Shown: positions 14,396 through 24,300 of the stretch, piece after piece
Layout: the number at the start of each line of letters is the position of its first letter
Numbering within the stretch: the first letter of the stretch is position 1
Source of the DNA: Bartonella senegalensis OS02
GTDB lineage: Bacteria > Pseudomonadota > Alphaproteobacteria > Rhizobiales > Rhizobiaceae
Direction of reading: 5' to 3'
Length of the DNA: 48,867 bases
Assembly: GCF_000312545.1 (NCBI RefSeq)
Contig: NZ_HE997541.1
Location: 217,510-266,376, forward strand
The notes under the pieces: generated by a model
The model's database searches: none
Told to the model about the DNA's origin: nothing
The model's input: only the letters and a program-made list of their open reading frames with translations
Position numbers and translations under genes: made by a program

Positions 14396-15454
14396 ATGGA
14401 GCAAGAATTTTACGAAGATCAAAAAGAAGGGCAGGCTGAGATATGTCATGATGAGACATTTCATGGCAAGTTTATTGATCTTTGCTCAGACGTTTTATGC
14501 CAAGACGGCACCGTTAGCCAAGCACCGGAATGGGTTGAGCTGTTGCCCAAAGCGCCAAATGTGAAGGCCCGTGATGGACGAGAATGGCATTATAGTCCGC
14601 AAAGGATTTTAAAGGCTTTTGCAGCCAATAAAGGACCGCTTGTGATTGATTATGAGCATGGGCAACATCACAGAGCGAGGAACGGCTTGGAAGCGCCTGC
14701 CAGCGGTTGGATTGAAGAACTCGCAGAACGGGATGGTGCGATTTGGGGTCGGGTTAAATGGACCGATATGGCAGCTAAAAAGATTGTGGGGCGGGAATAT
14801 CGCTATCTTTCCCCTGAGTTTCGTCATTCTAAAAATGGTGAGATTTTAAGTTTGGCAGGGGCAGGGTTGGTGAACCGTCCTGCTCTTGTGATGACGGCTT
14901 TAAGTCGTGAACACCCTTTAACACCCCCTTTGATACCTCTTGTGGTGTCCCCAACAACCTTGACGGAGAAAATGATGGATTTAACAGCCATTGCCAGTGC
15001 TTTGGAGCTGGCAGAAGATGCAAAACCTGCAGAAATTTTAGCAAGCATTACAGCGCGCGAAAAAGAACGGGTGGAATTAAATGCCCAATTAACAAAAGCG
15101 CGAGAAGATCTAGCGCTTTTGCGCGAAGAGCAAAAAAAGGCAACGATTGAGAGTCTTTTAGACAAAGCGATTGAAGAGGGCAAGATTTTGCCGGCTGCAC
15201 GTGAAGACTATCGTGCGCTTTGTTGCCTTGAAGGGGGCCTGGACCATTTTCAAACTTTGGTTGAGAAATTGCCCGTTCTCGCATCGACAAGCTCTTTAGA
15301 AACATGTGCCTTGGTGCAAGAACCAAAACTTGCGCCAGAAGAGATTGCACTTGCCGCACGCCATTATCAACAAGAGCAGAAAGCACAAGGCTTCGACATC
15401 ACCATTAGCCAAGCGGTTGATTATATTTATGAACAAAAGGAACGCCAATCATGA
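14396..15454 (+). CDS. Prohead protease/scaffold (Mu gpI-like)
   Basis: 352 aa. The protease half has VIDYEHGQ, APASGWIEELAERDGAIWGRVKWT and GREYRYLSPEF, matching the Mu I-like peptidase family. After about residue 190 the protein is helical, acidic and coiled-coil-like, as expected for an internal scaffold. It would assemble the prohead and then degrade the scaffold and itself. An internal start for the scaffold alone is annotated separately. Few Shine-Dalgarno bases precede ATG 14396, but the ATG is at the expected place for the family. Confidence 0.9.
   Translation: MEQEFYEDQKEGQAEICHDETFHGKFIDLCSDVLCQDGTVSQAPEWVELLPKAPNVKARDGREWHYSPQRILKAFAANKGPLVIDYEHGQHHRARNGLEAPASGWIEELAERDGAIWGRVKWTDMAAKKIVGREYRYLSPEFRHSKNGEILSLAGAGLVNRPALVMTALSREHPLTPPLIPLVVSPTTLTEKMMDLTAIASALELAEDAKPAEILASITAREKERVELNAQLTKAREDLALLREEQKKATIESLLDKAIEEGKILPAAREDYRALCCLEGGLDHFQTLVEKLPVLASTSSLETCALVQEPKLAPEEIALAARHYQQEQKAQGFDITISQAVDYIYEQKERQS
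14972..15454 (+). CDS. Nested scaffolding protein from an internal start (Mu gpZ-like)
   Basis: In frame within the protease gene, ACGGAG (14963-14968) precedes a double ATG at 14972 and 14975 (residues 193-194 of the full protein), giving about 160 aa that begin MMDLTAIASALELAEDAKPA. Phage Mu makes its scaffold gpZ from an internal start of gene I, and the lambda C/Nu3 pair works likewise. The spacing is 3 or 6 nt, so the second ATG is better. Expression is inferred from the signal and the known precedent. Confidence 0.6.
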   Translation: MMDLTAIASALELAEDAKPAEILASITAREKERVELNAQLTKAREDLALLREEQKKATIESLLDKAIEEGKILPAAREDYRALCCLEGGLDHFQTLVEKLPVLASTSSLETCALVQEPKLAPEEIALAARHYQQEQKAQGFDITISQAVDYIYEQKERQS

Positions 15455-15792
15455 GTACGACGATTTTGATGAAATCTTTTCGCGCTTTTGCAGAGATCTC
15501 TCCTTACTTTATTGTTGCAGCGCGCAGTGATGGAATGGTGGCAACAGCTTCTGGGAAGGCTGATAAATTATTAGGGAGTGCGGGCTCTTGTGGAGCCAAG
15601 GCTGGCGAAATGATCGATGTTGGTCAATGCGGTTGGGGCGAAGTGGTGTGTGGAGGCAATGTTTCCTTTGGAGACTTTTTAACCTCTGACCCCAAGGGGC
15701 AAGCCATTAAGGCAGAAGCGGCAGACCGCACCATTGGCATTGCCATGAGTGATGGTTCTGTTGGTGATGTTATTTCTTTTAAAATTAATTAA
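15451..15792 (+). CDS. Capsid decoration (cement) protein, DUF2190-like
   Basis: 113 aa, overlapping the protease stop by 4 nt. The small beta-rich protein has repeated glycine turns (GEMIDVGQCGWGEVVCGGNVSFGDFLTSDPKGQAIKAEA) and ends GIAMSDGSVGDVISFKIN, the pattern of DUF2190-type cement proteins. It lies between scaffold and major capsid, the usual place. It would bind outside the expanded capsid to stabilise it. Confidence 0.75.
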   Translation: MSTTILMKSFRAFAEISPYFIVAARSDGMVATASGKADKLLGSAGSCGAKAGEMIDVGQCGWGEVVCGGNVSFGDFLTSDPKGQAIKAEAADRTIGIAMSDGSVGDVISFKIN

Positions 15793-15801
15793 TCGAGGCT
15801 T

Positions 15802-16770
15802 ATGATGAACAGACCTTTTCCCATTGATCCAACCCTTACCGCTATTGCTATTGGGTATCGCAATCCAGCAGGTTCTCTTATTGGCGATAAAGTTTTGCCC
15901 CGTGTTTGTGTTTTAAGTGAAGTGTTTAAATATAGTGAATTTCCCTTGGCGGAAAGTTTTACGGTGCCTGAACTTGAAATTGGGCGTAAAGGACGCCCGA
16001 ATGTGGTGGAATTTTCTGCCTTTGAACGGGAAGCCAGTGTGAGAGATTACGGGCTTGATGACCTTATTCCCAATTCAGATATTGAAGCAGCAGCCCGCGC
16101 ACGGGCAGAAAAGCGCTCTCGTTATAACCCTGAAAAGACCGCTGTAGAGGGGCTTGCCAATTTGCTGGAATTGGGGCGTGAAGTGCGCGTTGCAGAACTT
16201 GTGCAAGACAGCAAAAACTATGCACCAGAGCGGGTGATGACCCTTAAGGGTGAGAATAAATTCAGTGATTATGACAAATCAGATCCTTATGCCACCTTAG
16301 ATGAGGCGAAGGATAAAGCTCTCGTCTATACACCCAACACCATTGTCATGGGTAAAGTTGTTTGGTCAAAACTCAAACGTCATCCCAAAATCATCAAAGC
16401 CGTTAAGGGGGGTGGCACTGCTGATGGTTTTGTCACCAAGGCGCAATTTGCTGATTTGATGGAGATCGATCCCAATCGTTTATTGATTGGTGAATCGCAA
16501 GTGAATTTAGCTCGCAAAGGACGCACAGCGCAATTGGCACGCGTTTGGGGCAATAAGATCGCTCTGCTTTACATTGATCCGACCAAGCAACAAGCAGATG
16601 GTTCGGTCATCAGTTGGGGCTTTAGTGCTCAGTTGGGTGAGCGTATCTCTGGGGTGATCCAAGACCCCGATATCGGTTTATCGGGTGGTAAACGGGTGCG
16701 TGTGGGTGAACGGGTCTGTGAATTGGTCGCCGCCAAAGATGCCGGTGTGTTGCTGCAAGATGTTGTTTAA
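15802..16770 (+). CDS. Major capsid protein
   Basis: 322 aa from ATG 15802 (a second ATG at 15805 is possible). The N-terminal part (AIAIGYRNPAGSLIGDKVLPRVCV) and the C-terminal GGKRVRVGERVCELVAAKDAGVLLQDVV fit phage major capsid proteins found after a decoration gene in transposable phages; the fold would be HK97-like. It contains a helix-rich middle and a P-domain-like region (TPNTIVMGKVVWSKLKRHP). Position, size and neighbours support the call. Confidence 0.85.
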   Translation: MMNRPFPIDPTLTAIAIGYRNPAGSLIGDKVLPRVCVLSEVFKYSEFPLAESFTVPELEIGRKGRPNVVEFSAFEREASVRDYGLDDLIPNSDIEAAARARAEKRSRYNPEKTAVEGLANLLELGREVRVAELVQDSKNYAPERVMTLKGENKFSDYDKSDPYATLDEAKDKALVYTPNTIVMGKVVWSKLKRHPKIIKAVKGGGTADGFVTKAQFADLMEIDPNRLLIGESQVNLARKGRTAQLARVWGNKIALLYIDPTKQQADGSVISWGFSAQLGERISGVIQDPDIGLSGGKRVRVGERVCELVAAKDAGVLLQDVV

Positions 16771-16782
16771 GGAAAAGACTTA

Positions 16783-17208
16783 ATGGCCTATGCAAGCAAA
16801 ACATTGATTGAAGAGCTCTGGGGTGATGATTTCTTGAAAGACTTATGTGCTTTTGATGATGAGAAGTCTGATCCAGTGCTTTTCGATCAAGCCATTGCTC
16901 TTGCCCTCGAACAGGCAAGCGGTGAGATTGATGTGCATCTCTCTCATCGCTACTTGGTCCCCATTGCCGGACAGCCGGCGGCTCTTGGCATGATCTGTGT
17001 CAATATTGCTGTTTATAATTTAGCCATACGCCATACGGCACTGACCACCACCATTGAAGATCGCTACAAACAGGCGGTTGATTTACTAAAACGCATTGCA
17101 GAAGGCAAAGCGGGTTTGGGGGTCGATGAACCTAAAATTATGAGTGAAGATGGACCGCTTCGTGATGGGGCTTTTTTTCACGCAAAACCGCGTGTGATGG
17201 GAAGATAA
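16783..17208 (+). CDS. Head-tail adaptor, Mu gp36-like (DUF1320)
   Basis: 141 aa. The helical protein has LIEELWGDDFLKDLCAFDDE, LEQASGEIDVHLSHRYLVPI and LGMICVNIAVYNLA, then a helix ending YKQAVDLLKRIAEGKAGLG, the DUF1320/gp36 pattern. These proteins connect the portal to the tail (gp6/gp15-like neck). It starts 12 nt after the capsid gene and is followed 1 nt later by the gpG-like gene. Confidence 0.85.
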   Translation: MAYASKTLIEELWGDDFLKDLCAFDDEKSDPVLFDQAIALALEQASGEIDVHLSHRYLVPIAGQPAALGMICVNIAVYNLAIRHTALTTTIEDRYKQAVDLLKRIAEGKAGLGVDEPKIMSEDGPLRDGAFFHAKPRVMGR

Positions 17209-17209
17209 C

Positions 17210-17704
17210 ATGTCTGTTTCAAGTCCTATTGAGATTAAAGAGACGGGGCTTGAAGCCGCTTTATCCTTTTTACAAAAGAGTGCCCATCCCCCGATGGGAA
17301 CTCTAGCACAAGGGGTTGGACGCCTCATTCAAGAAAGCACAAGGCGGCGGATTCAAAGCGAAAAAACCTCCCCCCAAGGAGAGAAGTGGAAAAACAATTA
17401 TGCTTGTTCCTCCATTCTTTATGCCAGTGGGGCGCTCTCACGCTCCATTGATATGAAAGCCTCACCAGAACAGGTGATTGTGGGCTCTGGGTTGGTTTAT
17501 GCGCGGATTCATCAATTGGGTGGGGTCATTCGCCCGAAAAATGGCAAAACCCTGCGCTTTTTCTTGAAAAGCAGCAAGGCACAGCACTTTATTTGTGTGC
17601 CGCAAGTGACCATGCCGGCACGTGCCTATTTAGGGCTTTCAGAACACAATAAAGTGGAAATTGTCAAAGCAGCAGAGGATTGGCTGGAAAGGGTCTTTTC
17701 ATGA
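17210..17704 (+). CDS. Virion morphogenesis protein, Mu gpG-like
   Basis: 164 aa. RLIQESTRRRIQSEKTSPQGEKW and ASGALSRSIDMKASPEQVIVGSGLVYARIHQLGG are hallmark segments of the phage virion morphogenesis family (P2 gpS, Mu gpG), and PARAYLGLSEHN ends the conserved part. It has roles in tail completion and head-tail joining. It overlaps the next gene by 4 nt. Confidence 0.88.
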   Translation: MSVSSPIEIKETGLEAALSFLQKSAHPPMGTLAQGVGRLIQESTRRRIQSEKTSPQGEKWKNNYACSSILYASGALSRSIDMKASPEQVIVGSGLVYARIHQLGGVIRPKNGKTLRFFLKSSKAQHFICVPQVTMPARAYLGLSEHNKVEIVKAAEDWLERVFS

Positions 17705-18261
17705 GACAAGCTGTTGAGAGTCTGGGGCGCATCAATCAGTTTCGTGAGGCGGTGATAAAGAGCCTTAAACGCGCTCTGCCGGATGTGCGCGATTGTGCCT
17801 GTCAATTTGGGCGTTTTAACCTAGAAGAACTTGAAACACAGATGCTTGTTGCGCCAGCAATACGTGTTGCAGTGTTAGAAAGTCGTTTAAATCCTACGCC
17901 TTCTGGACAGATGAGTGCTGAGCTTCATTTAGGGGCTTTTATTATCACCACGGGCAAAGAGCGGGATATTTCCAGTTGGCTTTTGGCAGAAGCGATAGGG
18001 GTTTTATGCCATAGCGGGCAATTGTGGGGATTAACGCATTTGAGCGCCCCGCGGGATGTGGCAATTGACCCCATTATTTCTGCGGCGATTAAGCAGCGCG
18101 GTGTATCGATAAGCGTGGTGGAATGGCGTCAAGATTTGCATCATTTGGGGCAAGATATTTTTGCGGGTGAAGACAAACGACAACTTAAAGCTGGGTTGAT
18201 CTCATGGGCTAATGAATCATGTGAGATGGGGCAAGCGTGTAACAATGAGGTGTTTTCATGA
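17701..18261 (+). CDS. Mu gp37-like tail completion protein
   Basis: 186 aa from ATG 17701 (ATGA overlap with the gpG-like gene). VAPAIRVAVLES, SAELHLGAFIITTG, LLAEAIGVLCHSGQLWG and the later ISVVEWRQDLHHLGQDIF match the layout of the Mu gp37/DUF1834 group that follows gpG in transposable phages. It probably closes the tail tube at the neck; the precise family is inferred from position and general pattern. It overlaps the spike gene by 4 nt. Confidence 0.65.
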   Translation: MRQAVESLGRINQFREAVIKSLKRALPDVRDCACQFGRFNLEELETQMLVAPAIRVAVLESRLNPTPSGQMSAELHLGAFIITTGKERDISSWLLAEAIGVLCHSGQLWGLTHLSAPRDVAIDPIISAAIKQRGVSISVVEWRQDLHHLGQDIFAGEDKRQLKAGLISWANESCEMGQACNNEVFS

Positions 18262-18851
18262 ATGATGCGCATTTGTTGGGCAAGACCTTTCGACAAATCA
18301 TGAAGCGCCTTGATGCGCTTGAACGCTGTCTTGCCAACCAGCACATGGTGGGGCGGGTGGCTGAAGTTAATGGGCATAAGGTGCGGGTGAAACTTTTCTC
18401 TAAAGGTGCCAATGGTCAAGCGGTTTTATCGCCTTGGCTACAAGCGCAAGAAGCGGCTGGTGCTGTTTCAAGCAATATGCCTTTAAACATTGGTGATCCG
18501 GTGCGCTTGTTAAACCCCCATGGCGAAATTGGCTCTGCTTCTCTGGTTGTACGCGATAGCTATAGCGATGATGCACAAAATCCAGCACGCTCTCCGCAAG
18601 AGCTTGCGCTTTGTTATGCGGGGGGCGCACTGCGGATGACTAAAGATGAACTTATTCTCTCCCATGGGGAAAACCAAATCCGTTTGAGTGCACAAGGTCT
18701 CATGCTTTGTCATCAATCAACCCGTGTTGAATTAACGGACTGCGTGCAGATTCAAGCAGAAGATTTGCAGCACAATCAAAAATCTGTTGGAGCAAGCCAC
18801 AAACATGGTGGGGTCAAAATGGGGCCCTCCACAACCTCTAGCCCTCTTTAA
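18258..18851 (+). CDS. Baseplate spike protein, P2 gpV-like
   Basis: 197 aa. The short helical N-terminus is followed by an OB-fold region (MVGRVAEVNGHKVRVKLF...LSPWLQAQEAAGAVSSNMPLNIGDPVRLLNP) and a repetitive beta region (RMTKDELILSHGENQIRLSAQGLMLCHQSTRVEL) ending SHKHGGVKMGP. The HxH is the place where the P2 gpV spike tip binds iron. The trimeric spike punctures the outer membrane. It is the first gene of a P2-like baseplate block (V, W, J, I). Confidence 0.88.
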   Translation: MNDAHLLGKTFRQIMKRLDALERCLANQHMVGRVAEVNGHKVRVKLFSKGANGQAVLSPWLQAQEAAGAVSSNMPLNIGDPVRLLNPHGEIGSASLVVRDSYSDDAQNPARSPQELALCYAGGALRMTKDELILSHGENQIRLSAQGLMLCHQSTRVELTDCVQIQAEDLQHNQKSVGASHKHGGVKMGPSTTSSPL

Positions 18852-18860
18852 AGGAGTTTT

Positions 18861-19046
18861 ATGATGGGTGAGAAAACGTATGTTATTTTAACCAATGCCG
18901 ATTTTGTGGCAGGTCAACGTTCACCGGGGAAGGGTGAGGAAATTCGTTTAAGTGAAGAGGCAGCGAAATATCCGCTTCTCCTTGGTCAGATTGCTGAAAA
19001 ACCAGCCCCAACGGTTTCTCTTACAAAGACAACGAAGGGGGCTTAA
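18861..19046 (+). CDS. Small phage protein between gpV and gpW, unknown
   Basis: 61 aa from ATG 18861 (or ATG 18864), with AAGGAG at 18851-18856. The sequence VILTNADFVAGQRSPGKGEEIRLSEEAAKYPLLLGQI looks like a small beta-rich domain with no recognised motif. P2 has no gene in this position; in Mu-like phages small DUF2635-type proteins sit near here, but the match is not convincing. The strong ribosome binding site and tight spacing support translation. Confidence 0.65.
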   Translation: MMGEKTYVILTNADFVAGQRSPGKGEEIRLSEEAAKYPLLLGQIAEKPAPTVSLTKTTKGA

Positions 19047-19049
19047 GTC

Positions 19050-19436
19050 ATGCGTTGTGGGGTGAGCGAAAAAGATGGCTCTCTCTTGTATGGCTTTGAA
19101 CATTGCCAACAATCGATCCATAAATGTTTAATGACACGGATGGGAACACGGGTTTTGCGTCGCCATTATGGGTGTGATGTTAGAGAGTTCCAAGATGCCA
19201 ATGCCAATCCTGCAACGATTTTACGTCTTTATCAAGCCATTGCCTGTGCACTCGATGATCCAGAATGCGGAGAGCCTGGGTTTTCGCTGCAGAGAATTGA
19301 TTTGATCAAAGCAACGCGTGAGGGAACATTCCACTTTGTTTTAAGGGGCATTTTTTATCCCGATGGGCATTTGGGGGATTGGTCCCATGGGCAAGAGAGG
19401 CAATTTCCGCTAGAGGTCTCCTATGGCAGAGCTTGA
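19050..19436 (+). CDS. Baseplate wedge protein, gp25/P2 gpW-like
   Basis: 128 aa. EHCQQSIHKCLMTRMGTRVLRRHYGCDVREFQDANANP is the gp25 core (the TRxGxRxxrpxyG motif), and the rest forms the beta part. In P2 and T4 this protein joins wedges to the hub. It overlaps the J-like gene by 14 nt. Confidence 0.88.
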   Translation: MRCGVSEKDGSLLYGFEHCQQSIHKCLMTRMGTRVLRRHYGCDVREFQDANANPATILRLYQAIACALDDPECGEPGFSLQRIDLIKATREGTFHFVLRGIFYPDGHLGDWSHGQERQFPLEVSYGRA

Positions 19437-20289
19437 ACATTTACCCCTTCTACAGCTTCCGCTACCGCAAGTGATTGAAGAGCTTTCTGTTGAAAGGCTT
19501 TTGGAACAAAAGATCACGCGTTTGGTGGATGTTTTTGCCGCCCATCACATTCCTTATAATGTGGAAAAGACCGCTTATGATCCCGTGGTCATTCAATTAC
19601 AAGCTGCCGCTTATGAAGAGTTGCTGTTGCGCCGGCGGATCAACGAGGTAGCACGGGATAATTTGCTGGAATTTGCGCGCGCTACAAGTTTAGACCATTT
19701 GGGGGATTTTCATGGGGTCACGCGCCTTTTAGATGAGGATGATGAACGTTTTCGCCGCCGCATTCGTTTGAGCCGGCAAGGACATTCCACAGGGGGTACA
19801 GCACCTCGCTATCAATATTTTGCTCTCTCTAGTGATATCCGTGTCAAAGATGCTTTTGTTTACCGTATGGGCAAAAGCCCGCTTATTCATGTGGCTCTTT
19901 TTAGTGATGCCCCTTCAGGAGTGGCCGATGAAGCTTTGATTGCTAAGGTGCAAAGAGCCCTTGATGACCCTCATGTTAAAATGACCAATGATACCCTCTT
20001 GGTCAAAAGTGCCGTACAGCGGGTGATTGATATTTCGGCTGACCTTTGGTTGTTACCCGGTGAGCGAGAACAGCTTTTAGAAAGGGCAGAGCAGAATTTA
20101 AGAGAAGAATGGGCGCGTGCGGGCAGGCTTGGGCGTGATCTGCCTTTAAGTTGGATCTTAAGCCGCCTGATGGTTGAAGGTGTCCATCATGTGGAGGTTA
20201 CAAAGCCACAGGAAGATATTCTGGTTGCCCCGCATGAGGCGGTAGCACTAGGGAAAATTGCTTTATCATTACGGGGGCATGCTTATTGA
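19423..20289 (+). CDS. Baseplate J-like protein (P2 gpJ)
   Basis: 288 aa. YDPVVIQLQAAAYEELLLRRRINEVARDNLLEFARATSLDHLG is the conserved J-like N-terminal region, then ERFRRRIRLSRQGHSTGGTAPRYQYFALS and ADLWLLPG...LREEWARAGRLGRDLPLSWIL. The wedge protein sits at the tail tip and triggers contraction. It ends with an overlapping TGATG into the I-like gene. Confidence 0.9.
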   Translation: MAELEHLPLLQLPLPQVIEELSVERLLEQKITRLVDVFAAHHIPYNVEKTAYDPVVIQLQAAAYEELLLRRRINEVARDNLLEFARATSLDHLGDFHGVTRLLDEDDERFRRRIRLSRQGHSTGGTAPRYQYFALSSDIRVKDAFVYRMGKSPLIHVALFSDAPSGVADEALIAKVQRALDDPHVKMTNDTLLVKSAVQRVIDISADLWLLPGEREQLLERAEQNLREEWARAGRLGRDLPLSWILSRLMVEGVHHVEVTKPQEDILVAPHEAVALGKIALSLRGHAY

Positions 20290-21395
20290 TGTCCGCGTTA
20301 TTATTGCCCCAAAATTCAAGCTTGTTTGAACGCTGTTTGGCTGGGGCCATGGCTTTTTCCCCGCAAGTCAAAAGGGTGCTCGAAGATATTGTGCGTGCCA
20401 AATTGATTACGCGTCCCCCTTCTTGGTTGCCCTTCTTAATTGACGAATATGGTTTACAAGAACTCACCCCTTATTTCTCGAATTCTTATGATTTGATTGA
20501 CCAGGGACTTGAATGGCAGCGAATACGTGGCTCTGTCGCTGCAATTGATAGGGGGCTTCAATGGCTTGGACTCTCAGTACACTTTACACCCGCGTGGTCA
20601 GAGCGTGCATGGTGGAATTCCTTCCAACTCGAATTTGATCAATTGCCTGAACGAGGTAATCTTGAGTCTATTGAAGCGATTGTCGAGCTTTCCAAAAGCT
20701 TGCGCTCTGATTTTCGCCGCGGTGTCACTGGGTATGATGTGGGGGCTATGCAAGCCAATATGTCAAAGCTTGATGACAGTATGCTGGATTTTGAGAGTGG
20801 CATCCGCTTAACCGCTGGAGAAACATTGTTTTCCTTTGGACGCACAACAGAAATCAATCACGTTCTCACAAAAGAAGAAGGCAAACGCATTGGCAACTGG
20901 ATTGATGATGGTGACGAAGAGTTAAGCTGGGACCAAATTGATTATCCATGGGATTTGGCAAATTTTCCTTGGTGTTCGGTGAAAAAACATGAACGCGATA
21001 TCTTGATGACAGAATGGTTCCAAAACCGCACGCTTTATTTGGCTTTAAGAGATAAAGACGACGCTCTGATTGGCTATCGCCGATGCTATGCTGTCCAGCC
21101 TGTCGAACAAGCTTTGGAGGGTATTTACAGCCATTGTGGCAACAGATTTAATCCCTCGAAAACAGGGACAATGCTGTTTCTTGCAGCGCGCACCGATTTT
21201 AAGGATGTTGAAGACAAACAAGCCGCCTCTGTTTCCCTCCTCGTTCATGGCACGCCAGCAGAGCAGACACCTCCAGGCAAACTTTGGTGTGACGAGGGTG
21301 AACTGAATGGGGGTGTAGAGATCCTTAAAACACCCGTCGATATTCCTTTACGCGCAGATGTTCGCGAACAATTCAAGATTTTATTGAGGTTTTAA
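20289..21395 (+). CDS. Phage tail protein I-like (P2 gpI), long form
   Basis: 368 aa from ATG 20289 (TGATG overlap). The N-terminal 180 residues (LITRPPSWLPFLIDEYGLQELTPYF, then LEWQRIRGSVAAIDRGLQWLG) match P2-type gpI, which links the baseplate to the tail fibre. The protein is about twice the length of P2 gpI (176 aa); the extra C-terminal part (FSFGRTTEINHVLT...WIDDGDEELSWDQIDYPWDLANFPWC) resembles C-terminal extensions seen in related prophages and is of unknown function. Confidence 0.85.
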   Translation: MSALLLPQNSSLFERCLAGAMAFSPQVKRVLEDIVRAKLITRPPSWLPFLIDEYGLQELTPYFSNSYDLIDQGLEWQRIRGSVAAIDRGLQWLGLSVHFTPAWSERAWWNSFQLEFDQLPERGNLESIEAIVELSKSLRSDFRRGVTGYDVGAMQANMSKLDDSMLDFESGIRLTAGETLFSFGRTTEINHVLTKEEGKRIGNWIDDGDEELSWDQIDYPWDLANFPWCSVKKHERDILMTEWFQNRTLYLALRDKDDALIGYRRCYAVQPVEQALEGIYSHCGNRFNPSKTGTMLFLAARTDFKDVEDKQAASVSLLVHGTPAEQTPPGKLWCDEGELNGGVEILKTPVDIPLRADVREQFKILLRF

Positions 21396-21396
21396 T

Positions 21397-24300
21397 ATGA
21401 AACATGAAAGTGGCTTACCCTTTGCAATCGATAGATCTGTTGGCAAAGAGGAACAACAAAGCGTTGTGTTTTATGGACAGCGCCCTTTTCTGCAAGCAGG
21501 AGAACTCAATGAAGTTCAAACCATCATAAGGGGGCGCCATAACCGTTTGGGGCGCCTTGTGGCACAAGAAGGAGACCGCGTTGAACGGGCGGACGCCTTT
21601 GTCAATAAAGATACAAAGACGGTCACTTTAACAGAGGGCAAGATTTATATCGCCGGCGATATCTTTCCGGTCTCGCAAGCCCTCTTAGAGAATGTTTCCA
21701 TGGTAGGACGCGTGGAAATCGGTGTGAAGCTGCAAAAAAGCTGGGTAACTCATGAAGATGATCCACAGCTCTTGGGGCAAGTTCCAGGCACTTTAGCAGA
21801 AGGAGAGCCTGGTGCTGCCCGTGAGGTGGCAAAACTTGTCTGGGCTCTCAAAGATGATGGACAGCAAGGAACATTCTTTCCGGTTTATATTTTGCAAGAT
21901 GGTGTTCTGATCGATCAAAAATCACCCTCACTGCTTGAACCCGCCATGCAAGCTATTGCAACCTATGACCGCGCCCATGGGCATTATATCGTGGGTGGTT
22001 GCCGTGTCACAGCTTTGGGCCAAGAGGGACAAAGGCAAGTGTTCAGTATTCAAGAAGGAGAAGCCAATATCAATGGCTTTAAACGCAAACGCTTAGCCGC
22101 TTTGCGCCATGAAGAGGTGGAAGACTTTTCGACAAGCGCGGTTCCTAGTGAAACCCATATTTTTGCACCCAAAAACCAAGAAAAAAGCTTTACCTTTAAA
22201 ACCTATTATGCACCCATTGCGACTGTTCATTCCATTTTGTTGACCAAAGAAAAAACCGTCACACTCACGCGCGGGGCTGTAGCATCTGGGCGTGATGGCG
22301 TTCCTGACAAAAGTATCACTTCTTTTCTTAAAATTGTGCAAGGAGGCAAGGAATTTAAAGAAGGCGAGGACTTTAAAAAAACCGGTGACACCATTGATTG
22401 GGCACCTGTGGGGGATGAACCACTCCCTGGCAGTAGCTATACGGTGACCTATCAATACCGCGCAAGTGTGAAGGCTGATAAAGTCACAGCACAAGAAATC
22501 ACTGTCTCAGGAGGTGCGACGAGCGGTGATATTATCGTGAATTACTCTTACAAACTCCCCCGCATTGACCGTATTGGGCTGAATACTGGGGGCAATGTGG
22601 TCTATATCAAAGGGGTTTCGGCAGACCAACCCATGGCGCCAAGTGTTCCTGATGATGTGCTCTCTCTTGCCACTATTACCAATAATTGGCTTGAAACACC
22701 CCTTGTGATCAATGATGGCACGCGTGTTGCCCCTTATGATGAGATGTGGCGCTATTTTCAACGGGTGCTTTCCCTTGACCGTCTCATGCAATTAGAGCGT
22801 ATTAAAAGCAATGTGGATTCTAAAGAGCCCGTTGCTAAAAAAGGCATGTTCGCTGATCCTTTTCTCGATGACAGTTACAGAGATGAAGGTTTTGAACAAA
22901 CAGGGGCTGTGGGAAACGGTATTTTACAGCTTGCTATTGATCCAACATTTTACACCGCTCATCTAACCGAACCTGTCACGCTTGACTGGAGCAATGAAGT
23001 GATCATTGCGCAAGAATTGACAACCGCTTGTGAAAAGATCAATCCTTATCAAAATTTTGCGCCTCTCCCTGGAACCATCACCCTTACCCCCGCAACAGAC
23101 TTTTGGCATGTTGAGCGCACCGATTGGCTCTCCAGTGTGACCAATCAACTCAATATGGGCTGGAACCGTGGGAGAAGCATCGTTAAGACAGAAGTGCGTG
23201 ATGATTTGGTGAATACAACGAGGGAGCAAATCGACTTTTTAAGACAAATTAAGCTGAACTTTAAGATTGAAGGCTTTGGCAGTGGCGAAATCTTGGACAA
23301 TCTTACCTTTGATGGCGTGAATGTCTTGCCAACAAGCCGCCTTGTTGCCGATGCCAAGGGGGTCATAGAAGGAACCTTTACCATTCCTAAAAATATTACC
23401 TCTGGGACAAAGAATGTTATCGCACGAGGCAGAGGAGGAACAACAGCAACGGGACTTTTTACTGGTCAAGGGATGATTGATGTGAAGGTGATGCGGCGCA
23501 CCACCACGGTAAAAATCTGGACACAAGTAGACCCGCAAGCGCAAGTCTTTACCCCCGATGAAACACGACAAATAACGGGCATTGATTTCCATCTTTGTAA
23601 AATAGGCAATCAAAACCATGATCTCGTCATTGATTTGGTCACTACTGAAAACGGCTATCCCACGGCTGATATTCAAGCCCAAACCTCCTATTCCATGAAG
23701 GGTGCAAAGGTAGGATGGGCTGGCGCACGCTACGCTGTTCCTTTGTTAGTGCCCAATGACCGCCTCACTGCTTTTGTCATTAAAACTGATGATGGGGATC
23801 ATTCCCTCTCACTCGCCAAACTTGGGGATTTTGATCAAGAGCATCAAAGGTATGTTTCAAGCCACCCTTATGTAACGGGTCCGCGCTTTTCTTCTGTTAA
23901 TGCGCAGAGTTGGACAGCGCACCAAGATGAAGCCTTGGCATTTCGGGTGTTGGCTGCCCGCTATACGCAAACAGAAAAAACGGTGGATTTAGGCACCTTT
24001 GATCTTGTGGACTGCTCTGATTTGCAAATCCGTGCTGCCGTTGAATTGCCTTCAAGCGATTGTTCTGTTGTGTTTGAAATTGAACGCAATAATGGCACGG
24101 TTTATCAATTGCTGCCCTTTCAATTGCTTAGTCTAACTGAATATATCAGTGAAAAAGTTCAACTTCGCGCCATTCTCAAAGGCACAGAGAAGCTCTCCCC
24201 CGTCTTATTTTCCCCGGTTCAGTTGATTGCAGGAAAGATTCACAGGCAAGCAACCTATATCACAAGAGCTTTTGCCTTTGGGGAAAAGGCAAGATTGACC

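Noticed and set aside
18549-18560. Third match to the muA-muB repeat (TACGCGATAGC)
   Set aside because: Only part of the 17-mer, inside the gpV coding region and without the TACAAAACC part; probably chance.
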